NCBI RefSeq assembly: GCF_013340285.1
Contig: NZ_BLVO01000012.1
Coordinates: forward strand, 558,001 to 622,000
Direction: 5' to 3'
Source of the DNA: Desulfovibrio subterraneus
GTDB taxonomy: Bacteria > Desulfobacterota > Desulfovibrionia > Desulfovibrionales > Desulfovibrionaceae
DNA length: 64,000 nt
Part shown: in pieces, positions 54,371 through 63,695 of the stretch
How positions within the stretch are numbered: the first letter of the stretch is position 1
Layout of the letters: the number at the start of each line of letters is the position of its first letter
The notes under the pieces: model-generated
The model's input: the letters and a program-made list of their open reading frames with translations, nothing else
What the model was told of the DNA's origin: nothing
The model's database searches: none
Position numbers and translations under genes: made by a program

Positions 54371-55246
54371 ATGCAGCACCACATGGAAGCACAGGATTTT
54401 CTGGCCGAACTGCTGCAAGGCATGCAGGACCTTCCCTATGAACCGGGCCTGCTGCATGACCTGTTCTCACTCACCACGGAAAATTCCCCCGCATCGCTCG
54501 AGTCCATAGGGCGGACCATATCCAGAGGGCAGGGGCTTGCCGCCCGTGTGCTTTCCATGGCCAACTCCGCCTATTACGGGCTGCAGTCCGAGGTTTCTTC
54601 CGTCTCGCGCGCCGTGGCCGTGCTCGGGCTCAAGGAGGTGCGCAACCTTGTGCTCACCATCGGGGTTGTCGATCTGGCCAGCAAGCGCAAGCTGCCCAAA
54701 AAATTTGACGTAGCCGCCTACTGGATGCATCAGGTCGGGGTGGGCGAGACGGCCAGACTCATCGCCCAGCACGCGATAAAGGCGGGGATGAACGAGGACC
54801 CCGATACCCTGTATACGGCAGGGCTGCTGCACGATCTCGGCAAACTGTTCATTGCCTCGTTCAGGCCGCTCACGTGGTCTGCCATCCGCAAGCTGCGTGA
54901 AGCGCAGAACCTAACGGATGCCGAGGCGGAAGACCGCTACTGGGGCATGGATCATGCCGTTATAGCAGCCCATGTTCTTTCCTACTGGAATCTCCCTGAC
55001 GCCCTTACAGACCCCATCAACTGGCACCACCAGCCCAACCTCGCAGGCGACAATAAATGCTCTGCCGCCATGTTGCATGTGGCCAATGCGCTGTTGCACA
55101 GCCGGGAGGAGCAGGCTATACCCATGCCGGAAACGGCAACTGCGCTGCTCACCCGATTTGTGACGGACACGGACCGGTTCGAGCGCGACCTTGCCGAACG
55201 GCTGGCCCCGGAAAATCTGCGGGCATTTGTTTCTCATCTCATCTAG
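54371..55246 (+). CDS. HDOD-domain protein
   Basis: 291 residues with a HDOD domain (about 20-220): LPYEPGLLHDLF, QGLAARVLSMANSAYYGL, VAVLGLKEVRNLVL and TAGLLHDLGKLF. No receiver domain is attached, in contrast to the protein at 41077. HDOD proteins act in signalling, DNA-damage and developmental regulation. It is 32 bases upstream of recJ, so co-transcription is possible. Confidence 0.9.
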   Translation: MQHHMEAQDFLAELLQGMQDLPYEPGLLHDLFSLTTENSPASLESIGRTISRGQGLAARVLSMANSAYYGLQSEVSSVSRAVAVLGLKEVRNLVLTIGVVDLASKRKLPKKFDVAAYWMHQVGVGETARLIAQHAIKAGMNEDPDTLYTAGLLHDLGKLFIASFRPLTWSAIRKLREAQNLTDAEAEDRYWGMDHAVIAAHVLSYWNLPDALTDPINWHHQPNLAGDNKCSAAMLHVANALLHSREEQAIPMPETATALLTRFVTDTDRFERDLAERLAPENLRAFVSHLI

Positions 55247-55278
55247 CCTGCCTTTGTTCACACTTCAGGGAGTATCTT

Positions 55279-56985
55279 TTGTCCAAAGAATGGATTCCCC
55301 GTTCCGCAGAGTCTGCGCCGCAGGAGCTTTCCGCATGGGCGGAGCAACTCGAAATTTCCGATTTTCTGGCTGAACTTCTCTGGCACCGCGGCCTGCAGTC
55401 CCGCGACGACATGCAGCAGTATCTGAGCCCTTTTCTGCGCCAGCTGGCGCCGTTGTGCGAATGGCCGGGGCTGGACGAGTCAGCGGATGTTCTGGCGCAG
55501 GGGCTGGCGGAAGGTCGCAAGCTGGCTGTGTGGGGCGACTATGATGTGGATGGTGTGACCTCCACCGCGCTGGTGAAGAGTTTTCTTGCAGGGCATGGCA
55601 TAAGTACCCTGCACCATCTGCCCAACCGCATGAAGGAAGGCTACGGCATGAACGTGGCCGGAGTGGAGGCCCTGCACCAGCAGGGCGTGAACATGCTGCT
55701 TACCGTGGACTGCGGTATTTCCGACTTCGCGCCCGTGGCCCGCGCCCGCGAGCTTGGCATGCTTGTGGTGGTTTCCGACCACCATCTTCCCGGTGAAAAA
55801 TTGCCGGACGCGCATGCCATCTGCAATCCCCGCCTGCGGGAGTGTCCCTGTCCGGCACTGGCCGGTGTGGGCGTGGCCTTTTTCCTCATGTGCGCTCTGA
55901 ATACGCGGCTGGAAAAGCAGACCGGCATCAGGCTGGATGTCCGCCCGCTGCTTGATCTGGTGGCGCTCGGCACCATTGCCGATGTGGTGGAGCTTGCAGG
56001 GCAGAACCGCATTCTGGTCAAGAACGGCCTGCTTGTTCTGGCAGAAGGCAAGCGCATAGGCATGGCCGCCCTCAAGGAAGTTTCCGGCTACGCTCCCGGC
56101 GCATCCGTCGGGGCGGGGCAGGTGGCGTTCGGGCTTGCGCCGCGCATCAATGCGGCGGGCCGCATGGGCAAGGCCGGACTGGCTCTGGACCTGCTGCTCT
56201 CGCAGGACCCCGAAGAGGCCCGCAGGCTTGCGAACTCGCTGGACGGCATGAACGAGGAGCGCAAGAATGAGGAAGAACGTATTCAGGAGGCGGCGCTCAG
56301 TCAGGCGCAAACGCAGCTCGGCAGAAATGCGCTGGTGCTGTATGGCGAGGACTGGCATTCCGGTGTCATAGGTATTGTGGCTTCCCGCGTGGTGGAGCAG
56401 CATTACCGGCCCACGGTCATTCTCTGCCGCGAAGGAGACGTGATCAAGGGTTCCGCCCGTTCCATAAGTGAATTTCATCTGCATGAAGGGCTTACCCGCT
56501 GCGCCGATCTGTTTGTGGGATTCGGCGGCCACAAGCTGGCGGCGGGCATGTCCTTTGTCCCTGACAGGCTGGATGCCTTCAGGGAACGGTTTATCGGCAT
56601 AGTGGAGCAGACCATAGGCACGCAGCCTCTCACGGCTCACCTTCGTGTGGACGGCGAAATGGGATTCGCTCAGGCTTCGGACTTTACCCTGCTCAAAGAG
56701 CTGGAATTGCTGCAACCTTTCGGTATGGGCAACGGCGAGCCTGTGTTTGCCTCTCCGCCGCTGCTGGTGAAATCGCGCCGCGTGTTTGCCAGAAAGCATC
56801 TCAAGCTGGAGCTCTTTGACGGCACGTGCGGCATAACCCTGCATGCCAAGGCGTGGCGTATGGCAGAAGCCATGCCCCCCATGATCGAGGGGCGGAATAT
56901 TCGTCTTGCCTTTTCTCCCCGCATAGACCGCTATAACGGCGGGGCAGAGGTAGACCTGCGGATCAAGGATTGGAAACTCGTTTAA
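55279..56985 (+). CDS. recJ: Single-stranded-DNA exonuclease RecJ
   Basis: RecJ degrades ssDNA 5'-3' in recombination and repair. I use the TTG at 55279 (MSKEWIPRS, 568 residues) because GGGAG lies 8 bases before it and the long frame further upstream has no signal. DHH-family motifs are GDYDVDGVTSTAL, VDCGISD and VSDHHLPGE, then GLAPRINAAGRMG. The DHHA1 part has GFGGHKLAAGMS. The OB-fold end is QPFGMGNGEPVF. The phosphoesterase core is complete. Confidence 0.95.
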   Translation: MSKEWIPRSAESAPQELSAWAEQLEISDFLAELLWHRGLQSRDDMQQYLSPFLRQLAPLCEWPGLDESADVLAQGLAEGRKLAVWGDYDVDGVTSTALVKSFLAGHGISTLHHLPNRMKEGYGMNVAGVEALHQQGVNMLLTVDCGISDFAPVARARELGMLVVVSDHHLPGEKLPDAHAICNPRLRECPCPALAGVGVAFFLMCALNTRLEKQTGIRLDVRPLLDLVALGTIADVVELAGQNRILVKNGLLVLAEGKRIGMAALKEVSGYAPGASVGAGQVAFGLAPRINAAGRMGKAGLALDLLLSQDPEEARRLANSLDGMNEERKNEEERIQEAALSQAQTQLGRNALVLYGEDWHSGVIGIVASRVVEQHYRPTVILCREGDVIKGSARSISEFHLHEGLTRCADLFVGFGGHKLAAGMSFVPDRLDAFRERFIGIVEQTIGTQPLTAHLRVDGEMGFAQASDFTLLKELELLQPFGMGNGEPVFASPPLLVKSRRVFARKHLKLELFDGTCGITLHAKAWRMAEAMPPMIEGRNIRLAFSPRIDRYNGGAEVDLRIKDWKLV

Positions 56986-57033
56986 TTACGATACGATACA
57001 ATCTTTACAAAACTTAAGATTTCTTCAGCTTTC

Positions 57034-57062
57034 AAAACGGTCCTTTACGGACCGTTTTTTGC
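57034..57062 (+). terminator. Intrinsic terminator of recJ
   Basis: AAAACGGTCC and GGACCGTTTT pair around a TTTAC loop, with additional T. Confidence 0.9.
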
Positions 57063-57148
57063 TGCTCTCTATGCGTTTCTTCGCAGCGGCAATGTTTGCC
57101 GCCTGTATCCTGTGAAATCGGGCAGGGGTAAAACGCAGAGAGGCAAGT

Positions 57149-58252
57149 ATGAGCGTATCGGGAATTAATCAATCGTTATCCGGCAATACTTGGATGCAAG
57201 GTCTTGGTCCGCGTGGAACAAAGGAATCCGGGCCAGACTATGACCAGATGGCCGAGAAGATTCTGCAAGACCGGGATCAGGACGGCGACGGGCTGCTTTC
57301 TTCTTCAGAAATGCAAATGTCGCGCGGCCGGTTCGAGATGGTGGATACGGACAAGGACGGCTATGTATCGGCGGGGGAACTCTCTGCCCATATGAGTAGC
57401 GGCGACAATAACAGCCGCCTCAATCAGCTTGCCGCCGCCATCATCAAGATGCAGGACTCGGACGGGGACGGTAAGCTTTCCCAGTCAGAGAGCGATCTTT
57501 CCCGTGACGATTTTGAAGCCGCTGATGCGGATGGCGACGGGTATCTTACGCAGAGCGAGATTGCCAACGCCCTTGGTGCTTCGGCCAATCAGAATGGTCA
57601 GAACGGCCAGAACGGTATGGGCGAAGCTGGCGGCAAGGGTGCGGATCAGGAATTCAGCGGCCCCGGCAGCGAGAACCAGAAGGGTACCCACAAGGTCGGC
57701 AGTTCGGATGAAGACGCCTCGAAGAAGGCAGGAAAGTCCGAACAGATGGACCTTAACGGAGACGGCGTTGTCTCGCCCGAAGAAGTGCAGGCCGTGATGA
57801 TGCATGGCCTTGCCAAGGCCAAGTCCATGGTTGCCAGCGGGGAACTGACAATCAAGACTGCACCCAACGGAGTCTCCTCTGTGGGGCAGGGCGAAGGCAC
57901 GGAAAATACGGGTGCCGCGTCGGGGGCAGCAGGCGCTTCTGATTCAGCCGATGCCGTCGGCAAGGCCAAAAAGCTCGCCTGGGGCAAGGGTGGGCAGGAA
58001 GAGGACCATGTTTCCGGCAGGCACGGCGTGCCTATGTGGCTCCGCCGCAGAGCTATGGAAGCGTACGGCGGTCAGGGCGCAGGTACCATGAGCCAGATGC
58101 AGAATCTCGCAGCCGGTGCACAGGGCCAGATTGGCGCGCAGGCAATGTCCGGTTCGGATGAAGGCAGCACGACCGTGGCCGGTGCCATGCCCGCAGCCAG
58201 CGTTGCCGCCGGAGTCGTGGGAGCAGGCGATATGATTTCGGCACATATCTGA
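57149..58252 (+). CDS. EF-hand calcium-binding repeat protein
   Basis: 367 residues. Five EF-hand loops are visible: DRDQDGDGLLSSSE, DTDKDGYVSAGE, DSDGDGKLSQSE, DADGDGYLTQSE and DLNGDGVVSPEE, at about residues 42-140 and 200-215. The rest is Gly/Ala/Ser/Asn-rich low-complexity sequence with a WLRRRAMEAYGG stretch. No signal peptide is evident. It may be a secreted or cytoplasmic calcium sensor; the family is not recognised further. It stands alone after the recJ terminator. Confidence 0.85.
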   Translation: MSVSGINQSLSGNTWMQGLGPRGTKESGPDYDQMAEKILQDRDQDGDGLLSSSEMQMSRGRFEMVDTDKDGYVSAGELSAHMSSGDNNSRLNQLAAAIIKMQDSDGDGKLSQSESDLSRDDFEAADADGDGYLTQSEIANALGASANQNGQNGQNGMGEAGGKGADQEFSGPGSENQKGTHKVGSSDEDASKKAGKSEQMDLNGDGVVSPEEVQAVMMHGLAKAKSMVASGELTIKTAPNGVSSVGQGEGTENTGAASGAAGASDSADAVGKAKKLAWGKGGQEEDHVSGRHGVPMWLRRRAMEAYGGQGAGTMSQMQNLAAGAQGQIGAQAMSGSDEGSTTVAGAMPAASVAAGVVGAGDMISAHI

Positions 58253-58328
58253 GTTCAGCAGGGTTCAGCAGGGCCCGGTGCTGGGGCCCGATCTGAGTGC
58301 GTAAGGCAGGCCTTGCTGGGTGCCTATG

Positions 58329-58497
58329 AGAGTGTCCGCTGAGTGTCTCCGCTGGGAACGCCAGCTGAGTTTGCACGCTGAGAACGCCCATTGGGTACGC
58401 CAGTTGAGTACGCCGATTGGGGACGCCAGTTGAATACTCCCGTTGGGTACGCCCATTGAGTACGCCCATTGGCTTCTCCCGTTGACTGCGCCTGCTG
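58329..58497. repeat. 13-bp minisatellite, about 13 degenerate copies
   Basis: Thirteen consecutive 13-base units with consensus RGTACGCCNRTTG, each ending TG, fill most of the gap between the EF-hand gene and the beta-propeller-like gene. The length is not a multiple of three, so it is not a coding repeat. The remaining gap 58498-58742 shows no gene. Compared with the repeat at 30864, the 58342-58354 copy agrees at about 10 of 13 positions after strand reversal. Confidence 0.9.
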
Positions 58498-58742
58498 ATC
58501 CGTCTGTACGCTTGTTGGGCGCATCCTAAACTACGGGTGTTCAGATGTCTGCTCAGATGTCTGCTTAGATGGCTGCAGAACTGTCTGGGCGGGCTGGGCC
58601 GCAATGTGGTCGCGCCATGCCGCAGAAAGGGACGGCCAGCTTCGTCCCTTATCCACTCCCGTTGTCATCCTGCGCAGGGGGGGCCTTGCACCCTCACACG
58701 CAATGCTCTTAACGGAATGCTCTTAGGCGAAGGTAACAACGC

Positions 58743-59309
58743 TTATTGTGCCGCCGGAATGCGCAGCACAGTACCGCGCTCCGTGGCTGCAAGCACTGCT
58801 CCGTCTCTGTCCATGGTCACGGATACCACAGGCTCATCCATCTTTCCTGCAAGCTCGGCGCTGCCGTCGGGCATAATCTTCCATATCTCGCCCAGACGGG
58901 TACCCACCACCAGTTCTCTGTGATGGCTCACGGCTATGGCGCAGGGCGCGTGCAGGCCGCTGACCAGCAGGCCGGATTCGCCGTCTCTGGTAACGCAGCG
59001 AATGGTACCGGCTTTTTCATCTGCCACATAGAGGGCTCCGTGCGCGTCCATGGCCAGACATACCGGAGCTGCCGATTCCGTGTGCAGCACGATGCGGACC
59101 CCTTGCCTTTGCGGGGGCGTCACGGGCGCTGGTAGCGGAGTTGTCTGAAGAGAGTCCGGAGAGACAGCCTGCGCTCCGGTCTGGACAGCCTGCGCTCCGG
59201 CCCGGACAACCTGCGGACTGACAAGTGTTGCCAGCAGGCACACCAGGGGTAGTGTCCGGCGAATCATCCATGCCATGTCGGAACTGCTGAAATAATGAAT
59301 CGCGTTCAT
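58743..59309 (-). CDS. Exported protein with beta-propeller-like (NHL/SMP-30) repeats
   Basis: 188 residues from MNAIHYFSS (59309), with GGAGGAAAG upstream. A signal-like hydrophobic stretch (RTLPLVCLLATLVS) follows at about residues 17-30. The repeat part has CLAMDAHGALYVADEKAGTIRCV, APCAIAVSHHRELVVGTRLGE, and SVTMDRDGAVLAATERGTVLR, three blades or so of an NHL/SMP-30-like propeller, which is short for a full one. It is divergent from the LysR gene. A duplicated GAQAV segment precedes the blades. The role is unknown. Confidence 0.7.
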   Translation of the reverse strand: MNAIHYFSSSDMAWMIRRTLPLVCLLATLVSPQVVRAGAQAVQTGAQAVSPDSLQTTPLPAPVTPPQRQGVRIVLHTESAAPVCLAMDAHGALYVADEKAGTIRCVTRDGESGLLVSGLHAPCAIAVSHHRELVVGTRLGEIWKIMPDGSAELAGKMDEPVVSVTMDRDGAVLAATERGTVLRIPAAQ

Positions 59310-59393
59310 GCTTTCCTCCTGCATCAACCGTTCTGCGATGAGGGGATACTGCGCTTGCGGTATTGAGATGTCCAATATTGCTTTATGACAGGA

Positions 59394-59414
59394 TTGATAC
59401 GTGGTACATATCAA
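59394..59414. promoter_or_regulatory. LysR-type palindrome at the lysR start
   Basis: TTGATA and TATCAA stand 9 bases apart, with the second half 3 bases before the LysR ATG. The T-N11-A type spacing is that of LysR autoregulation sites. It lies in the divergent region with the exported protein gene. Confidence 0.55.
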
Positions 59415-59416
59415 TT

Positions 59417-60307
59417 ATGGAAATAAGACACCTGCACTATTTCGTGGCCGTGGCAGAGGAACTGCACTTCGGCAAGGCGGCAAGACGGCTGCATATGTCA
59501 CAGCCGCCGCTCAGCCAGCAGATTCGGCAGCTTGAGGAAGAACTGGGCGTGAGCCTGTTCCGCAGAACCAGCCGGAGTGTTTCTCTGACGCCGGAGGGTG
59601 ATGCTCTTCTTGTGGACGCCCGAGAGATCATGCAGCGCATGGAGCAGGCCGTTAAACGGGTACAGGCCGTGTCCAGAGGTGAGGAGGGGCTGCTCAGGGT
59701 GGGCTTCATGGGCTATGCACTCATGACGGGCTACCCGCAGGCTATCCGGGCTTATAAGCAGTGTTATCCCAAGGTGCGGATGGAGTTGTGGGAATTTTCC
59801 ACCGCTCACCAGCTGCGGATGATTGCCGCTGATGATCTGGACGTGGGGCTCATCAGCTGTGTGCGCGGGGTTCCCATGAAGCTGGACAGCCTGCTGTTCC
59901 GCAAGGAGCCGTTCATGCTCTGCCTGCCAGAAGGGCATCCTCTTGCCGAGCTTGATGCTGTGCCGCTGGAACGGCTGGAAGGGGTGCCTCTCATTCTTTT
60001 TCCCCGTAAGGCGCACCCTATTTTGTATGATGCGCTTATTGCCAGCTTCCGTGATGCGGGCGTGGTGGCGGATGTGGTGCAGAGCGTGGCCCGTATTGAA
60101 ACAGGCAAGGCCCTTGTGGCTGCCGGACTCGGCTGCTCCATTCATCCGGCTTCGGTGAGTGCTTCCATCCGGCCCGGAGTGGTCTACAGGCCGTTGCTCG
60201 GGGACATGCCCAGTCCTGAGCTGCGTGTTGTCTGGAAGAAGGATAATCCTGCCCCGTCGCTTAAACTTTTTCTTGAGGAAGTACGCAGATACAGGGATGA
60301 GGGATAA
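59417..60307 (+). CDS. LysR-family transcriptional regulator
   Basis: 296 residues from MEIRHLHYF (59417). The N-terminal HTH has FVAVAEELHFGKAARRLHMSQ then PPLSQQIRQLEEELGV. The co-inducer domain follows (LRVGFMGYALMTG). No strong ribosome site is seen. It is upstream of the iron alcohol dehydrogenase and histidine kinase genes, and a palindrome covers its start. The 98-base gap to the next gene might be controlled by it. Confidence 0.92.
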   Translation: MEIRHLHYFVAVAEELHFGKAARRLHMSQPPLSQQIRQLEEELGVSLFRRTSRSVSLTPEGDALLVDAREIMQRMEQAVKRVQAVSRGEEGLLRVGFMGYALMTGYPQAIRAYKQCYPKVRMELWEFSTAHQLRMIAADDLDVGLISCVRGVPMKLDSLLFRKEPFMLCLPEGHPLAELDAVPLERLEGVPLILFPRKAHPILYDALIASFRDAGVVADVVQSVARIETGKALVAAGLGCSIHPASVSASIRPGVVYRPLLGDMPSPELRVVWKKDNPAPSLKLFLEEVRRYRDEG

Positions 60308-60405
60308 TCTGCTCCTGTGGAGAAAGTATTATTTCATTCTTGGGGGTTTCGTTCGCTAACACCCTGTGATAATCTGTAATTCCCTATAGAAGCAGGAGGC
60401 TTTGC

Positions 60406-61566
60406 ATGAGTGGAATCCATTCCCTGCGAAAGTTCGCAGCGCCGGAGGTGATCTTCGGTAACGGCGCGCGATTTCTGCTGACCAAGTATGTGCAGAATTT
60501 CAGTTTGAGCCACTGCCTTGTTGTGACCGACAAGGGCGTGCGCGCGACAGGGCTTGTTGACGACCTTGTGGCCTCGTTGCACGAGGCGGGTATCCGCACG
60601 ACCATTTTCGACGACATTTCTCCCAATCCCAGAGATGATCAGGCCCGCAAGGGAACAGCCGTGTTTCTGGATTCCCGATGCGACGGCGTGGTGGCCATCG
60701 GGGGCGGCAGCCCCATGGATGCGGCAAAAGCCATAGGCTTCATGGCCACAAATGGTTCTGATGTCATTTCCTTTGAGGGAGTGGATAAGGTTGAGTCACC
60801 TGCCCCGCCCATGATCTGCATACCGACCACGGCGGGAACCAGTGCCGATATTTCGCAGTTCTGCATCATCAACGACACGGCCCGCAGGCTGAAGATTGCC
60901 ATTGTGGCGCAGGCCGCCATTCCCGATGTGGCACTCATCGATCCCGAATGCACCTACTCCATGCCCCCCGCCCTTACAGCGGCGACCGGCATGGATGCCC
61001 TGACACACGCATTTGAGGCGTATGTCTCCACGGTTTCTTCTCCCACCACGGATCTGTTTGCCCTTGATGCCGTGCGCCTTATCCGCAAATACCTTGAACG
61101 CGCGGTGGCGCAGCCTGATGATGCTGTTGCGCGTGAAGGCATGATGCGGGCTTCCATGCATGCGGGCTATGCTTTTTCTAACGCCATTCTCGGGGCGGTG
61201 CACGCCATGGCGCACAGTCTGGGCGGCGTGCTCGATTCGCCGCACGGAGAGTGCAACGCTATTTTGCTTCCGCATCTGGTGCGGGCGAACTTTGCTTCCG
61301 TATCGGAACGGTACCGCGATCTTGCCCGTGCATTCGGGATAGCCGAAGCGGGCCTGCCGGACGATGTTTTGCGGCAGGGACTGTTCGACGGGTTGCAGGC
61401 CTATAGCCGCGGGATAGGGATACCCGAGGGACTGCGGGTGATGAACATGGACAAGGCGCTCATTCCCAAGCTGGCCAAGACGGCAATGCAGGATGCCTGC
61501 ATGCTGACCAACCCCCGCAGATTTACGCAGGCCGAAATAGAGGAATTGTATGAAGAGGCGTGGTAG
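60406..61566 (+). CDS. Iron-containing alcohol dehydrogenase
   Basis: 386 residues of the type III NAD(P)-dependent ADH family. GGGSPMDAAKAIG binds the cofactor, PTTAGTSAD is a conserved loop, and ligands lie in GMDALTHAFEAY, HAMAHSLGG and HGECNA. The substrate alcohol is not evident. The stop overlaps the kinase gene by 17 bases, so the two are coupled. Confidence 0.92.
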   Translation: MSGIHSLRKFAAPEVIFGNGARFLLTKYVQNFSLSHCLVVTDKGVRATGLVDDLVASLHEAGIRTTIFDDISPNPRDDQARKGTAVFLDSRCDGVVAIGGGSPMDAAKAIGFMATNGSDVISFEGVDKVESPAPPMICIPTTAGTSADISQFCIINDTARRLKIAIVAQAAIPDVALIDPECTYSMPPALTAATGMDALTHAFEAYVSTVSSPTTDLFALDAVRLIRKYLERAVAQPDDAVAREGMMRASMHAGYAFSNAILGAVHAMAHSLGGVLDSPHGECNAILLPHLVRANFASVSERYRDLARAFGIAEAGLPDDVLRQGLFDGLQAYSRGIGIPEGLRVMNMDKALIPKLAKTAMQDACMLTNPRRFTQAEIEELYEEAW

Positions 61567-63694
61567 ACCGCAGATACCCCGCCCTGCCTCCGAACAGGGT
61601 GAAGGGCATGCCCCTGAGCATATGGCAGACGCCTTTGTCGGTCCGGACGACGGGCAGACGCTGGAGATTGAAAAGCTCATTGGGCTCGGGGAACGCTCTC
61701 TGCGGAAAAGCTATTATCCTGAACTGCGGCGCAAGATTGCCGAGCTGGAACGCTTTCAGGTCCTTGTGGATACGGCACGGGATTACATATATCTTGTCCG
61801 CCTTGACCCGCCCGGCGTGGTGCACGCCAACTATGCCGCCATGGAGTGTTTCGGAGCGTGTGTATCTCTTGAAGAGCACCGTATGGAGGAACTCTTCGGG
61901 CAGGATATGGCGGACCGGCTTCAATATTTCTTCCGGCACCCGGGTGAGTGCAGGCATGTGACCTTTCAGACGGAACTGCCCCGCAATCTCAAACGCTCCA
62001 TACCAGTTGAAGTTTCAGCCAGCCTGCATAATCTGGACGGCGTGGAATATGCCGTGATTGTGGCCCGCGATATTTCCGAACGTCTGCGGGCGGAGCAGAA
62101 GCTCGAACAGTCTGCGCAGCGGATTTCCGACATGGCTTCGGAACTTGAGTTCCTTTTGTCCAACATGGGCGATTGTCTGTACCGCCGTGGCATGGACGGC
62201 AGGTTCAGCTATATTTCGCCTTCCATTTATCACGTAACCGGCTACAGCGCTGAAGAATTTATCGAGAGCGGACGGATGTACCGGACGGACAATCCCATGA
62301 ACCGCTCTCTCGACGACAATATCCGGCGTATTCTGCAGGGTGAGGAGATTCCGCCCTTCCATGCGGAACTGCGCTTTAAGAATGGCACCATCGGCGTGCT
62401 GGAAGTTCTTGAACGGCCATTTTTTGAAGATGGCCGCGTGGCTGGTGGCATAGGGGTGGCCCGCGACGTGACCGAACGGGTTCGGGCCACCGAGGAATCA
62501 CGCAGGCTCAGGATTCTGCTGGCCAACATCATTAACGCCATGCCCTCTGTGCTTGTGGGGGTGGACCCGAAAGGGTGTGTGGTGCAGTGGAACACGCAGG
62601 CTGAGAATGATTCCGGCGTGAGCGCCGCAGAGGCCATGGGCAAACCGCTGCGCGAGGCGTATCCCAGACTTGCTTCCATGCTTGATGAAGTGGGCAGGGC
62701 AATGGCATCCGGTGAGCCCATTACCTTGCCACGCAGGCAGATGTATCAGGACGGCAGACTGCGCATAGAAAGTGTGACCATATTTCCCCTGCCGTGCGAT
62801 GAATGCGGCGATTCGGGCGGAGCGGTTATCCGCCTTGATGATGTGACCGAGCAGGTGCGTCTGGAACAGATAATGATTCAGACGGAAAAGATGATGTCTG
62901 TGGGCGGGCTTGCGGCAGGTATGGCGCACGAGATTAACAACCCGCTGGGCGGGATTCTGCAGGGAGCGCAAAATATTCTGCGGCGGCTTTCATCGGATTT
63001 GCAGGCCAACCGCGACGCGGCAGAGATTGTGGGATGTCCGCTTGATTCCATTCAGGCCTACATTGAAGAGCGTAAAATTCTGAAGATGCTTGAAGGAATA
63101 CGCGAAGCTGCCGTGCGCGCGGCAGACATAGTGCAGAACATGCTCAGTTTTGCCCGCAAGAGCGAATCTACCTACAGTACGCAGCAGCTGAATGAAATAA
63201 TGGATAATACTGTCCGATTGGCTTCTACTGACTATGATCTCAAGAAAAGCTACGATTTTCGGCATATTGAGATTGTCCGGGATTTCGAAGAAAACCTGCC
63301 CCTCATCACCTGTTCGAGAACCGAGATTGAGCAGGTGCTGCTGAACCTGCTGCGGAATGCGGCACAGGCTATGGTACAGATAGAAAAGCCCGTTATTACG
63401 CTGCGTACCCGCAGTGAGACGGTGTATCTTGCCGGTGAGGGCAGGAAGTATCTGACCGTGGAAGTGGAAGACAACGGGCCGGGTATGGATGAACAGGTGC
63501 GCAACCGCGTTTTCGAACCGTTTTTTACGACCAAGGAGCCGGGAGTGGGAACGGGATTGGGACTTTCCGTATCGTATTTTATCGTAACGGAAAATCACAA
63601 GGGGCAGATGGAGGTGGAATCTCTGCCCGGTGCGGGCACCCGATTCACTATCCGTCTACCCCTTGAAGAACCGTCTGTGCAGACGGAAAACTGA
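61550..63694 (+). CDS. PAS-domain sensor histidine kinase
   Basis: 714 residues. Three PAS-like segments lie at about residues 60-180, 200-310 and 320-430. The kinase part follows: H-box AAGMAHEINNPLGG (His near 462), N-box EQVLLNLLRNAAQA, G1 EDNGPGMDE and G2 GTGLGLS. There are no obvious membrane segments, so it is probably a cytoplasmic sensor. The cognate regulator is not in the window. The gene is coupled to the alcohol dehydrogenase. Confidence 0.92.
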   Translation: MKRRGRPQIPRPASEQGEGHAPEHMADAFVGPDDGQTLEIEKLIGLGERSLRKSYYPELRRKIAELERFQVLVDTARDYIYLVRLDPPGVVHANYAAMECFGACVSLEEHRMEELFGQDMADRLQYFFRHPGECRHVTFQTELPRNLKRSIPVEVSASLHNLDGVEYAVIVARDISERLRAEQKLEQSAQRISDMASELEFLLSNMGDCLYRRGMDGRFSYISPSIYHVTGYSAEEFIESGRMYRTDNPMNRSLDDNIRRILQGEEIPPFHAELRFKNGTIGVLEVLERPFFEDGRVAGGIGVARDVTERVRATEESRRLRILLANIINAMPSVLVGVDPKGCVVQWNTQAENDSGVSAAEAMGKPLREAYPRLASMLDEVGRAMASGEPITLPRRQMYQDGRLRIESVTIFPLPCDECGDSGGAVIRLDDVTEQVRLEQIMIQTEKMMSVGGLAAGMAHEINNPLGGILQGAQNILRRLSSDLQANRDAAEIVGCPLDSIQAYIEERKILKMLEGIREAAVRAADIVQNMLSFARKSESTYSTQQLNEIMDNTVRLASTDYDLKKSYDFRHIEIVRDFEENLPLITCSRTEIEQVLLNLLRNAAQAMVQIEKPVITLRTRSETVYLAGEGRKYLTVEVEDNGPGMDEQVRNRVFEPFFTTKEPGVGTGLGLSVSYFIVTENHKGQMEVESLPGAGTRFTIRLPLEEPSVQTEN

Positions 63695-63695
63695 T

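Noticed and set aside
58329-58497. CRISPR array
   Set aside because: The 13-base units are contiguous with no spacers, far too short for CRISPR repeats, and no cas gene is present.
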